Part shown: piece by piece, positions 18,852 through 26,261 of the stretch
Layout: each line of letters starts with the position of its first letter
How positions within the stretch are numbered: the first letter of the stretch is position 1
Assembly (NCBI GenBank): GCA_014799465.1
Contig: JAAVHZ010000043.1
Coordinates: 1-64,000, forward strand
Direction: 5' to 3'
Length of the DNA stretch: 64,000 nucleotides
DNA from: Lachnospiraceae bacterium
Lineage (GTDB): Bacteria; Bacillota; Clostridia; Lachnospirales; Lachnospiraceae
Made by a program: the position numbers and the translations under genes
Notes under the pieces: model-generated
Database searches by the model: none
The model's input: the letters and a program-made list of their open reading frames with translations, nothing else
Told to the model about the DNA's origin: nothing

Positions 18852-20189
18852 ATGGATTATTTTGATGCGAGAAGATACATTGATGATGTTATGGCTGGAA
18901 GAGGGAGCGTGTTGGGGCTTGATTCGGTAAAAGAATTACTTAGAAGAATGGATAATCCTCAGGATAAAGTGCCTGTTGTACATATAGCGGGGACGAATGG
19001 AAAAGGGTCTGCTGTATCGTTTATATATTCAATATTAAGGCAGGCGAAATATAAGACAGGAATATACATTTCTCCTTCGGTATTTGAATATAGAGAAAGA
19101 ATACAGATAAACGGATGCAATATTTCAGAAAAGGAATATGCGGAAGAAATATCTGTTGTAAAAAATCATGTGGATGAAATGGAAAGAGACATGATTAGTG
19201 CACCTACAGCTTTTGAAATGGAAACTGCTGCGGCATTTCACTATTTTTATAAGAATAGATGTGATATTGCCGTAATAGAAACCGGTATGGGCGGAAGAGA
19301 TGATGCCACAAATGTGTGTAACAGTCCTTTGGTTTCGGCGATAATGTCTGTCAGTAAAGACCACACAGCTTTTTTAGGAGATACTATAGAAGAGATTGCT
19401 TCAAGTAAAGCAGGTGTTATAAAGACAGGATGTCCGGTGGTATTATACAGACAGGATGAGAGTGTAATAAATGTAATAAGAAGATTTGCGGAAGAAAAAG
19501 CAAGTTTATTGAAGATTACGGAAAAAGTTGCTGAAGTAAAATATTATAAAGACATAACTGAATTTGATTATAAAAGCAGCAAAGATTTATATAAGAGTCT
19601 GAATATACAGATGGCGGGAACTTTTCAGCCTGAGAATGCGGCAGTTGCCGTAGAAGTGGCAGAAATATTAAGAGACAAAGGATTTTTCATAAGCAGGGAA
19701 AACATTTATAATGGATTAAAGACTGCATTATGGCATGGAAGGTTTGAAAAAATAGGAGATAAGCCGTTATTTTATATAGATGGAGCACATAATCCGGGTG
19801 CATCCAAATGTCTGAAATCAAATATAGAGACATATTTTAAGAATTATTTTGTGATACTTATTATGGGGGTACTGGCGGACAAAGATTTTGACGAAGTGAT
19901 TCTGGATACTGTACCGCTTGCAGACTATATATTTGCAATCACACCAAATAATCCGAGGGCATTGCCGGCAGAGAAGCTTGCTGCGGCAGTACGAAAAATA
20001 TCAAAAAAAGTTATTGTACAGGAAAGTATTGATGAAGCAGTGGTTCAGGCAATAGAATTATCTGAAAGAGCGGAAGACAAGGAAAGTGTAATATTGGCAT
20101 TTGGTTCTTTGTCGTATCTTGGTGAACTTAAGGATAGTTATGATAAAAGTGTGAGAAGAAAATCTAAGGCAGTAAAGGACACTGCCTAA
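18852..20189 (+). CDS. folC: Folylpolyglutamate synthase / dihydrofolate synthase
   Basis: 445 residues. It adds glutamate to dihydropteroate or folates using ATP. Mur-ligase fold: P-loop HIAGTNGKGSAVS, ETGMGGRDDATN, SVSKDHTAFLG, and the C-terminal HGRFEKIGDKPLFYIDGAHNP. The ATG (MDYFDARRYI) fits family starts; a GTG twelve bases upstream is possible. The last ~13 residues (RRKSKAVKDTA) and the stop are translated from repeat B copy 2, in a different frame from the one used at the end of the topoisomerase A gene. folP follows about 100 bases later, so the two form a folate pair interrupted by the repeat. Confidence 0.93.
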   Translation: MDYFDARRYIDDVMAGRGSVLGLDSVKELLRRMDNPQDKVPVVHIAGTNGKGSAVSFIYSILRQAKYKTGIYISPSVFEYRERIQINGCNISEKEYAEEISVVKNHVDEMERDMISAPTAFEMETAAAFHYFYKNRCDIAVIETGMGGRDDATNVCNSPLVSAIMSVSKDHTAFLGDTIEEIASSKAGVIKTGCPVVLYRQDESVINVIRRFAEEKASLLKITEKVAEVKYYKDITEFDYKSSKDLYKSLNIQMAGTFQPENAAVAVEVAEILRDKGFFISRENIYNGLKTALWHGRFEKIGDKPLFYIDGAHNPGASKCLKSNIETYFKNYFVILIMGVLADKDFDEVILDTVPLADYIFAITPNNPRALPAEKLAAAVRKISKKVIVQESIDEAVVQAIELSERAEDKESVILAFGSLSYLGELKDSYDKSVRRKSKAVKDTA

Positions 20190-20280
20190 GATTTTCTAAG
20201 TCTCACACTGAAGAATCGCTTGGGGCGATTCTTCCGATTTAATTTTATGTATTGTTTGTGCTGGTGCCGCCGGCATGACT
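20148..20280 (+). repeat. Palindromic repeat, family B copy 2
   Basis: Stem 1 pairs 20148-20156 with 20201-20209 and 20157-20173 with 20181-20197, with the same CTAAG/CTAAG A-A mismatch and AAG bulge (20198-20200). Hairpin 2 pairs 20210-20219 with 20225-20234. The element ends in GCCGGCATGACT. It is nearly identical to copy 1 in stem 1. It covers the end of folC and reaches the possible start codon of folP. Confidence 0.88.
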
Positions 20281-20286
20281 GAAAGG

Positions 20287-21111
20287 ATGAAGGAAAAGTT
20301 GAAAATTGGAAACAGGGAATTTAATGTAAATGAACATACTTATATTATGGGAATATTAAATGTAACACCGGATTCATTTTCAGATGGGGGAAAATGGAAT
20401 AAACTTGATGGTGCATTAAAACATGCCGACGAGATGATAAAAGATGGTGCTGATATTATAGATGTGGGTGGTGAATCCACAAGACCGGGATATACTTTGT
20501 TATCAGATGAAGAAGAGACTGAAAGGGTAGTTCCGGTAATAGAGAGATTAAAAAAAGAATTTGATATTCCTATATCAGTTGACACTTATAAAAGTCATGT
20601 GGCACTGGCAGCAGTATTGGCAGGAGCAGACCTTATAAATGATATATGGGGACTTAAGTATGATGGAGATATTGCAAAAGTTATAGCAGATAATGATGTG
20701 GCATGCTGCCTGATGCATAATAGGGATATGGCTAAGAATCCATACAATAATCTGTTGGCTGATGTATTAAATGACCTGCAGGAATGTATAAATATTGCTC
20801 ATAAGGCGGGAATAAAGGATGAAAAGATTATATTAGACCCGGGTATAGGATTTGGAAAGGATTTGCAGATGAATTTGAAAGTTATGAACAATCTGGAAAT
20901 TTTGGATGTACTCGGATATCCGGTTCTTCTGGGAACATCAAGAAAATCAATGATTGGACTGACACTTGACCTTCCGGCAGATGAAAGAGTGGAAGGAACA
21001 TTGGCAACAAGTATAATTGGAGTTATGAAGGGATGCAGCTTTGTAAGAGTGCATGACGTAAAGGAGAATAAGAGAGCTGTAAAGATGGCAGAGGAGATAC
21101 TTAAGGCATAG
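20287..21111 (+). CDS. folP: Dihydropteroate synthase
   Basis: About 274 residues. It condenses the pterin pyrophosphate with p-aminobenzoate, and is the sulfonamide target. Clear signatures: GILNVTPDSFSDGGKW, DIIDVGGESTRPGY, ISVDTYK, DPGIGFGKD and GTSRKSMIG. The start is uncertain. The first in-frame ATG (20275) is the terminal ATGACT of repeat B and has no ribosome binding site. ATG 20287 has GAAAGG directly against it. TTG 20299 follows AAGGA and gives the usual family start MKIGNREF. Confidence 0.93.
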   Translation: MKEKLKIGNREFNVNEHTYIMGILNVTPDSFSDGGKWNKLDGALKHADEMIKDGADIIDVGGESTRPGYTLLSDEEETERVVPVIERLKKEFDIPISVDTYKSHVALAAVLAGADLINDIWGLKYDGDIAKVIADNDVACCLMHNRDMAKNPYNNLLADVLNDLQECINIAHKAGIKDEKIILDPGIGFGKDLQMNLKVMNNLEILDVLGYPVLLGTSRKSMIGLTLDLPADERVEGTLATSIIGVMKGCSFVRVHDVKENKRAVKMAEEILKA

Positions 21112-21123
21112 ACAAAATAGTAT

Positions 21124-21152
21124 TTGAAATAATACCAGTTTTGTACTACAAT
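21124..21152 (+). promoter_or_regulatory. SigA-type promoter of the DUF6465 gene
   Basis: TTGAAA (21124-21129), 17-bp spacer, TACAAT (21147-21152). Confidence 0.75.
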
Positions 21153-21224
21153 AATAATATATCAAAGAAGTAGAAAGTCAGTAAAATCGTAAATTTGCCC
21201 ACAGCTAATGAAAGGAGCAGAAAT

Positions 21225-21482
21225 ATGACAGCAAAGAGAAAGCAAATAGGTACTTCAAAAGAAGAAACAAAAAGGATAGGAACAACTAAGGGAACAACAA
21301 AGAGAGCAGATGTTGGAGATGAGTATTTTGTACAGTATGGAGATATGGAAATAAATGTTAAAGAAATAGCAACAGAGATTAAGAAAATTGCAAAGGGCGG
21401 AAATCTGCATCTGTATATAAAACCACAGGAACGTAAGGTTTATTATGTAACAGATGATGAAGTAGGAGATATGGATATTTAA
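21225..21482 (+). CDS. Small DUF6465-type protein
   Basis: 85 residues: a basic Lys/Thr-rich N-terminus (~1-30) followed by a compact domain (EYFVQYGDMEINVKEIATEIKK...LHLYIKPQERKVYYVTDDE) that matches the Lachnospiraceae DUF6465 family. Function unknown. The basic tail could contact nucleic acid, but this is inference. ATG chosen because AAAGGAG lies 8 bases upstream; the frame to 21195 lacks a site. It is a single-gene unit with its own promoter and terminator. Confidence 0.75.
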   Translation: MTAKRKQIGTSKEETKRIGTTKGTTKRADVGDEYFVQYGDMEINVKEIATEIKKIAKGGNLHLYIKPQERKVYYVTDDEVGDMDI

Positions 21483-21497
21483 CCATTTTAGAATGAA

Positions 21498-21536
21498 GCT
21501 TCCGTGTATAAATCACATGGAAGTTTTATTTTTTTA
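21498..21536 (+). terminator. Terminator after the DUF6465 gene
   Basis: 9-bp stem CTTCCGTGT/ACATGGAAG (one G-T pair), 7-base loop, then a T-rich tract ending in seven T. Confidence 0.85.
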
Positions 21537-21616
21537 TAATTAAAACAGAAGAATGGGTTTAGGGTAAACTTCACATAATAAAGACTTTTTACAAAACGAA
21601 ATTTTCTATAACAATG

Positions 21617-21644
21617 TTGACTTTCCGACTTTAGTGGATATACT
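21617..21644 (+). promoter_or_regulatory. Likely promoter of the AbiL-type cassette
   Basis: TTGACT (21617-21622), 16-bp spacer, TATACT (21639-21644), 37 bases before the ATPase start. Confidence 0.55.
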
Positions 21645-21681
21645 ATAAATCAGAGATATTTTATTTTGGAGGTAAGGATGA

Positions 21682-22956
21682 ATGTTATTAATGTTTAAGG
21701 TGAAAAACTACACCTCATTTAAAAATGAAGCCATTCTTGATATGAGGGCAACTGCGTATGTGCAGCATCCTACTCATGTTGTACGAATAAATGACAAACA
21801 GAGTCTGTTAAAAATAACAGCTTTGTATGGTGCGAATGCATCAGGTAAATCAAACTTAATTTCGGCAATGTTCTTTTTTGAGCAGTATATATTTTCTCAA
21901 TTTATCACCAAAAAGGGAAACGAAAATTTTGAATCAAACGAAATTGGTATGAAAATAGAGTTGGAGCCATTTAATTTATCAGATAATATAAATAATGCTT
22001 CAGAGTTTGATATTATATTTTTACATAATGAAAAACAGATACAATATGGTTTTGAGTGTACTACTAAAGAAGTTCTAAATGAATGGTTATTTATTGATGA
22101 TAAAAAGGTATTTGAACGAACAGGTACTGAACTTTCATTTGGAAACAAATATCAAAAGATGTTGGGAACTTATAAAAAGTTACCTGCTGAGAGACTTTAT
22201 ATTGCTGTACTTGAGTATTTTCTTGATGAAGAAGCAAAAAAAATTGTTCTTGGTGATTTTATTTCTTTTTTTAATAAGAAATATAATGTATTTACTGAAA
22301 TTCTTTTCGAATCTACAGTAAAAGGTTTACTGGGAACAGTTGGACTCTCAAAAAAACTAGTCAGTAATAAGGTATATAGAAAAAAGGTAGAGCATTATCT
22401 TCGATTGATTGATGTAGGTATTAAACGCCTTGATGTGCAAACAGAAACGATTTTTAATGAAAGAACAGGTAAAAAAAAGAAAGAAAAAGTTGTCCGTGCA
22501 GTACATGACATTTATGATGAATCTGGAAATATAGTTGGAGAAAAATTATTTGATTTACGTCAGGAGTCTGCCGGTACACTTCGTTTTCTGGGATATATTC
22601 AAAACATCATTGAAATGATTTCGAATGGTGGTGTGTTTATTGTGGATGAAATGTCTGCAAGGTTGCACCCACTATTAACTAAGTTGATTGTAGATATTTT
22701 TAGCTCAAGTCAAAATAAAAAAGCTCAGTTGATTTTTACTACTCATGATATTTCATTGCTAAATAATAATCAATTCAGGCGTGATGAGGTGGTATTTATA
22801 GATAAAAACGAACGCGGAGAATCCGGATTGTATGCTCTCTCTGATTTAAAGGTATGTGAGGATGCAACGTTTAATAAAGATTATCTTCAAGGGAAGTATG
22901 GGGCAATTCCTATCTTTAATTATGACGAAATTATGGGTGGTGAATTGAATGGGTAG
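21682..22956 (+). CDS. AAA-family ATPase of an AbiL-type defence pair (AbiLi-like)
   Basis: 424 residues. Walker A at GANASGKSNL (~residues 51-60), an ABC/SMC-like signature region (LRQESAGTLRFLG), Walker B VFIVDEMSARLHP and a switch His in FTTHDISLLNN. This is the AAA15/overcoming-lysogenisation type ATPase found in abortive-infection systems. The next gene overlaps it by 8 bases and encodes a RloB-like protein, the pairing known from lactococcal AbiL. The expected role is sensing phage infection and driving the RloB partner. GGAGG sits well placed before the ATG. Isoleucine codon use looks less ATA-biased than in neighbours, hinting at transfer. Confidence 0.85.
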   Translation: MLLMFKVKNYTSFKNEAILDMRATAYVQHPTHVVRINDKQSLLKITALYGANASGKSNLISAMFFFEQYIFSQFITKKGNENFESNEIGMKIELEPFNLSDNINNASEFDIIFLHNEKQIQYGFECTTKEVLNEWLFIDDKKVFERTGTELSFGNKYQKMLGTYKKLPAERLYIAVLEYFLDEEAKKIVLGDFISFFNKKYNVFTEILFESTVKGLLGTVGLSKKLVSNKVYRKKVEHYLRLIDVGIKRLDVQTETIFNERTGKKKKEKVVRAVHDIYDESGNIVGEKLFDLRQESAGTLRFLGYIQNIIEMISNGGVFIVDEMSARLHPLLTKLIVDIFSSSQNKKAQLIFTTHDISLLNNNQFRRDEVVFIDKNERGESGLYALSDLKVCEDATFNKDYLQGKYGAIPIFNYDEIMGGELNG

Positions 22957-23593
22957 AACACAATTGTCACCACAGCGTCTCTCAGAAACAAAGAGAACTA
23001 ATATAGGTCATATTGTCATATTTTGCGAAGGAAAAACTGAGAAATATTATTTTGATTATTTTGCAGAGATTATAAAGAAAAGTAAGTATACAGATGTAGA
23101 AGTTGTTTTGGAAACTGCTAATGGAAATGCACAGACTGTTCTGAATTTTGCAAATGAATTTATGGCTGATGAGGAACATAATATGAAATTCAATACATAT
23201 GGTAAATATTTGGCATTTGATTGTGATGACCCACCAAATATTCAATCCGTAGTTATGGCAGCTGCGGGATATGAATTGTTGATTTCTAACTATTTGTTTG
23301 AAACTTGGCTGCTTATGCATTTTGAGGATGTGGAAGGAAAAATATCGAAGAGAGAAATTTACAGACGTTTATCAGCACATCTGAATAGTGCATATTCTAA
23401 AGGACATAAAGGTAAAACCCGTGAGATAGTTCAAAATGGTAATATAGAAAAAGCCATTGATAATGCAAGGACTTTGGAAAAGTATTATGTTGATGAAGGG
23501 AAGAGTATATTTACAAATATTAAAGATATGAACCCATTCACCAGTGTATATAAATTGGTAGAACAGTTTATGGTTGAAATTTCAAAATATTAA
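22949..23593 (+). CDS. RloB-like effector of the AbiL-type pair (AbiLii-like)
   Basis: 214 residues. N-terminal motif IVIFCEGKTEKYYFDYF is the RloB-family signature, with the Glu of a Toprim-like fold, followed by KYLAFDCDDPPN with acidic metal-ligand candidates. The C-terminal part is conserved in the family (ISNYLFETWLLMHFE). RloB proteins are presumed nucleases. Its start codon lies inside the ATPase gene (8-base overlap), so the two proteins are probably made in fixed ratio. Toxic nuclease action on phage infection is inferred from AbiL work, not shown here. Confidence 0.82.
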   Translation: MGRTQLSPQRLSETKRTNIGHIVIFCEGKTEKYYFDYFAEIIKKSKYTDVEVVLETANGNAQTVLNFANEFMADEEHNMKFNTYGKYLAFDCDDPPNIQSVVMAAAGYELLISNYLFETWLLMHFEDVEGKISKREIYRRLSAHLNSAYSKGHKGKTREIVQNGNIEKAIDNARTLEKYYVDEGKSIFTNIKDMNPFTSVYKLVEQFMVEISKY

Positions 23594-23651
23594 AGTAAGG
23601 ACTTGTATGAATTGTATTGGTTTTATATAAAAATGGAATAGGAGGTATCAA

Positions 23652-25748
23652 ATGCTTGATAAGATAACAGAGTGTGAAAAACGGATAGCAGAAGATAAAA
23701 AAGAACTGGATAATTTGATTCGTGAATTATACCAAGATGAACATCCTATAGATGAATATATTAATTACAAAATCAGATATCTTAAAAATGAAATAGCGAC
23801 TATTAATCAGGAACTGGCATTTATACAGAAGAATTTTCATAAGGATATATCAGTCAATAACAGAGTAGTACCGGAAGTTATACATAAGGAAAAGCCACAG
23901 TATGAAATCCGGAATGAAGAAAGACCGCATTCTGTCAGAAAAGACTTAGAATCTGTTGTGGGGAAAAATCTGATGGGAGTGTTTGCCTCTGTTCTTATAT
24001 TTATCAGTCTGGTTCTGTTTGCTGCCCTTATTTATCCGTATTTGAATGATACGGTTAAAATGATTGTAATGTTTGGTGTAAGCTTCTTATTTCTTATTAT
24101 CGGTTTGCTGAAAATCAAAAAAGACAGAGAAAATAAACTGTATCAGTCGGTAACAGGCTGTGGTCTGGGAGCAGTGTATATTTCTTTATTAATCAGCAGC
24201 CTGTACTTTGGTGCTATAGGAGATATTGCATTATATATATTAATAGCACTTTGGGCCATATTTATATGTATATTATCAGGATTAGATTCAGTAATATTCC
24301 AGACTATAGGTCAGATTGGAATCTGTATTGCAGTGCTTTTTGGTGTGGAATTGTGTGTACATACTGAAGATATTGGGAAATTTATTTTTCTGATTTTGTT
24401 CTTTATTGCTACTTCCACTATATTTATAATTACACATTTTAAAAAGCAATATGACAAAAATATAATAAATAATATTTTTAATGTTATATCTTCAATTATT
24501 CTGTTTTATGGTGTATGTGACCTGATGCCATATGGTGATATAACAGGAATGTATCTGGCAGCGGCTGTTTTGTTGTTTGTATATGTGGCTGCTAATCTGA
24601 TTATAAGCTATATTGTATTTGAATTTAATAAGCAACATAATATCTGCCTGTGCATAGTAAATGGTTTGTATACATTTGCAGCTGTATGTCTGATACCTTG
24701 GATATTAAATGAAGGACTATACTGTAAGGTGGCAAATATCATTTTTGCAGTGCTTTTGTTTATTGCTAATGATATAAGGTTAAAAAATAAGAAAGATGCA
24801 GGAAAACTTATTTATAATTTGGTTTTACTTATAATTGTGTTTTTTATGTGTATTATGACAACTCAGATTGAGACAACCATATCTTTAGTGATTTTCATTA
24901 TTCCATTGCTTGTTCTCGGATTTATAAAAGAAGATTTCAGCTATAAAGTGTTTGCCCTGATTTATACAGTATTGTTTTGGTTCAACGGGGATATGAATCC
25001 TTTATGGCATATGATGCTTGGTCTGTTTGTTGTTGGGGGAATTGCGGGATTGATGATATGGAAAAGAGAGCAGTATGATTCTGGTATAAAAAATATGTCT
25101 TATGTATTGATGCATTTATATATTTTAAAAGGTTTATTAAATTATCTGGAGTCAGGCGAAACATTATGTTTTATTCCGTTTATCGTACATAGTCTGCTGA
25201 ATATTGCAGCCATGAAAACAGATTATTCAAAAAATTGGTTTACAAAAGAAAAGGAAAGGAATTCGGAGTGTATTATCAATATAATTAATGGGATATGTAT
25301 GTTTATTTCACTTTTTTGCATAGATATGATGGAAAATGAAGTTTACCATATTATATGTATATTAGTTGCACTGGGATTGTTTCTGGTAAATTCTAAAAAT
25401 CTGCTTCAGAAGTATGATAATATAGTTCCGGGAGTTTATATAGGAATAAAATGTACAATACTTATTACGGTAATAGCATATTCATTTGATGCATCTGATT
25501 ATGCATTAAGTATAGTATTTTTTATTACAGCTATTGTCAGTATTGTTCCCGGATTTATATTCAGATATAAATCGCTTAGGATATACGGACTTGTTCTGGC
25601 AATGTTAAGTATTATAAAATTAACACTTATTGACATTGTGTATGATAATACAATAGAACGTGCATTAAGCTTTTTTATATGTGGAATATTGTGTTTTGTA
25701 ATAAGTATAATTTATAACAGGCTGGACAAAAAATTCCTACAAGGATAA
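23652..25748 (+). CDS. Polytopic membrane protein with N-terminal coiled coil (DUF2339-like)
   Basis: 698 residues. Residues 1-60 are a charged coiled coil, ~60-105 a hydrophilic linker, then roughly twenty closely packed hydrophobic helices to the C-terminus (LMGVFASVLIFISLVLFAALIYPYL first). This layout resembles DUF2339 membrane proteins. Function unknown. AGGAGGT precedes the ATG. It lies just after the defence pair (58 bases) but there is no sign that it belongs to it; the gap could hold its own promoter. Confidence 0.65.
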   Translation: MLDKITECEKRIAEDKKELDNLIRELYQDEHPIDEYINYKIRYLKNEIATINQELAFIQKNFHKDISVNNRVVPEVIHKEKPQYEIRNEERPHSVRKDLESVVGKNLMGVFASVLIFISLVLFAALIYPYLNDTVKMIVMFGVSFLFLIIGLLKIKKDRENKLYQSVTGCGLGAVYISLLISSLYFGAIGDIALYILIALWAIFICILSGLDSVIFQTIGQIGICIAVLFGVELCVHTEDIGKFIFLILFFIATSTIFIITHFKKQYDKNIINNIFNVISSIILFYGVCDLMPYGDITGMYLAAAVLLFVYVAANLIISYIVFEFNKQHNICLCIVNGLYTFAAVCLIPWILNEGLYCKVANIIFAVLLFIANDIRLKNKKDAGKLIYNLVLLIIVFFMCIMTTQIETTISLVIFIIPLLVLGFIKEDFSYKVFALIYTVLFWFNGDMNPLWHMMLGLFVVGGIAGLMIWKREQYDSGIKNMSYVLMHLYILKGLLNYLESGETLCFIPFIVHSLLNIAAMKTDYSKNWFTKEKERNSECIINIINGICMFISLFCIDMMENEVYHIICILVALGLFLVNSKNLLQKYDNIVPGVYIGIKCTILITVIAYSFDASDYALSIVFFITAIVSIVPGFIFRYKSLRIYGLVLAMLSIIKLTLIDIVYDNTIERALSFFICGILCFVISIIYNRLDKKFLQG

Positions 25749-25760
25749 GCGAATTAAATC

Positions 25761-25789
25761 TTGAAAAATCACATACAATAGAGTATACT
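25761..25789 (+). promoter_or_regulatory. Promoter of the 6S RNA gene
   Basis: TTGAAA (25761-25766), 17-bp spacer, TATACT (25784-25789). Transcription is predicted to begin near 25796, just where the folded RNA starts. Confidence 0.8.
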
Positions 25790-25796
25790 TAAGTTA

Positions 25797-25995
25797 TCAA
25801 AACTTAGTATCTGTGTGACCTGGAATGTGCGACAACTTCTGTAATTTTGAACCTACATTTTTGAATTGGGATTCTTATATCACTGCTGGGATGTCAGGCC
25901 TCCTGAGAGTGGAAGGCAGAAAAGTCAGTTGCGGTTACCCACCTAGCGCTGCTAGGACTCAAAATAACAGAAACCGGCATTTTGGGTAAATGCAG
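25797..25995 (+). ncRNA. ssrS: 6S RNA
   Basis: A non-coding transcript that binds SigA-RNA polymerase by mimicking open promoter DNA. The region folds as one long irregular hairpin: 25818-25827 pairs with 25978-25987 (three wobble pairs), and 25837-25850 pairs with 25959-25972. These enclose a central bubble with the Firmicutes 6S signatures TTTGAACCTACATT and GGTTACCCACCTAGC...GCTAGGACTC. It has its own promoter and terminator and no open frame. The identification rests on remembered family motifs plus the fold; the ends are approximate. Confidence 0.82.
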
Positions 25996-26000
25996 TATTA

Positions 26001-26030
26001 AAAAAGCAGCACAAAAGTGCTGCTTTTTTA
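26001..26030 (+). terminator. Terminator of the 6S RNA gene
   Basis: Perfect 7-bp GCAGCAC/GTGCTGC stem, AAAA loop, then a run of seven T. Confidence 0.88.
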
Positions 26031-26085
26031 GATGATATATGAATATTTGGATTCAAAAGATAATATCATAGAAAAGGACATGATA

Positions 26086-26234
26086 AGTGTGAAGGAAAAC
26101 ACTAAGCTCGAAAAAAACTCGCTAAGTGTTTTCAAGCTTCACACTGAAGAATCGCAGGGGCGATTCTTCAGGTAAAAATTTCAGGTATTGTTTGTGCCAA
26201 CGCTGTTGGCACTGATGGCGGTGCCGGCATGACT
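26086..26234 (+). repeat. Palindromic repeat, family B copy 3
   Basis: Outer stem 26086-26094 with 26137-26145, inner stem 26095-26107 with 26121-26133. The inner stem sequence differs from copies 1 and 2, yet it keeps CTAAG on both arms (A104 opposite A124) and the AAG bulge (26134-26136). Hairpin 2 (GAAGAATCGC, GCGATTCTTC), the ATTGTTTGTGCCAAC block and the terminal GCCGGCATGACT are shared with the other copies. It sits between the 6S RNA terminator and the SpoIID-domain gene. Confidence 0.88.
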
Positions 26235-26261
26235 CAAAATGTATGCATAGAGGAAATAAAT

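Noticed and set aside
20190..20286. Tetrahydrofolate riboswitch before folP
   Set aside because: The whole gap is explained by repeat B copy 2; the known THF riboswitch core is not seen.
25796..26030. tmRNA, SRP RNA or RNase P RNA in the non-coding stretch
   Set aside because: None of the signature blocks of these RNAs is present; the long-hairpin fold and CCTACATT/ACCCACCT blocks fit 6S RNA.
18493..26234. CRISPR array formed by the repeats
   Set aside because: Copies are kilobases apart, separated by genes, and palindromic with unequal lengths; no cas genes.
26229..26261. Upstream start MTQNVCIEE for the SpoIID-domain gene
   Set aside because: The ATG is the end of repeat B with no ribosome site; ATG 26262 has AGAGGAAAT and begins the membrane anchor.
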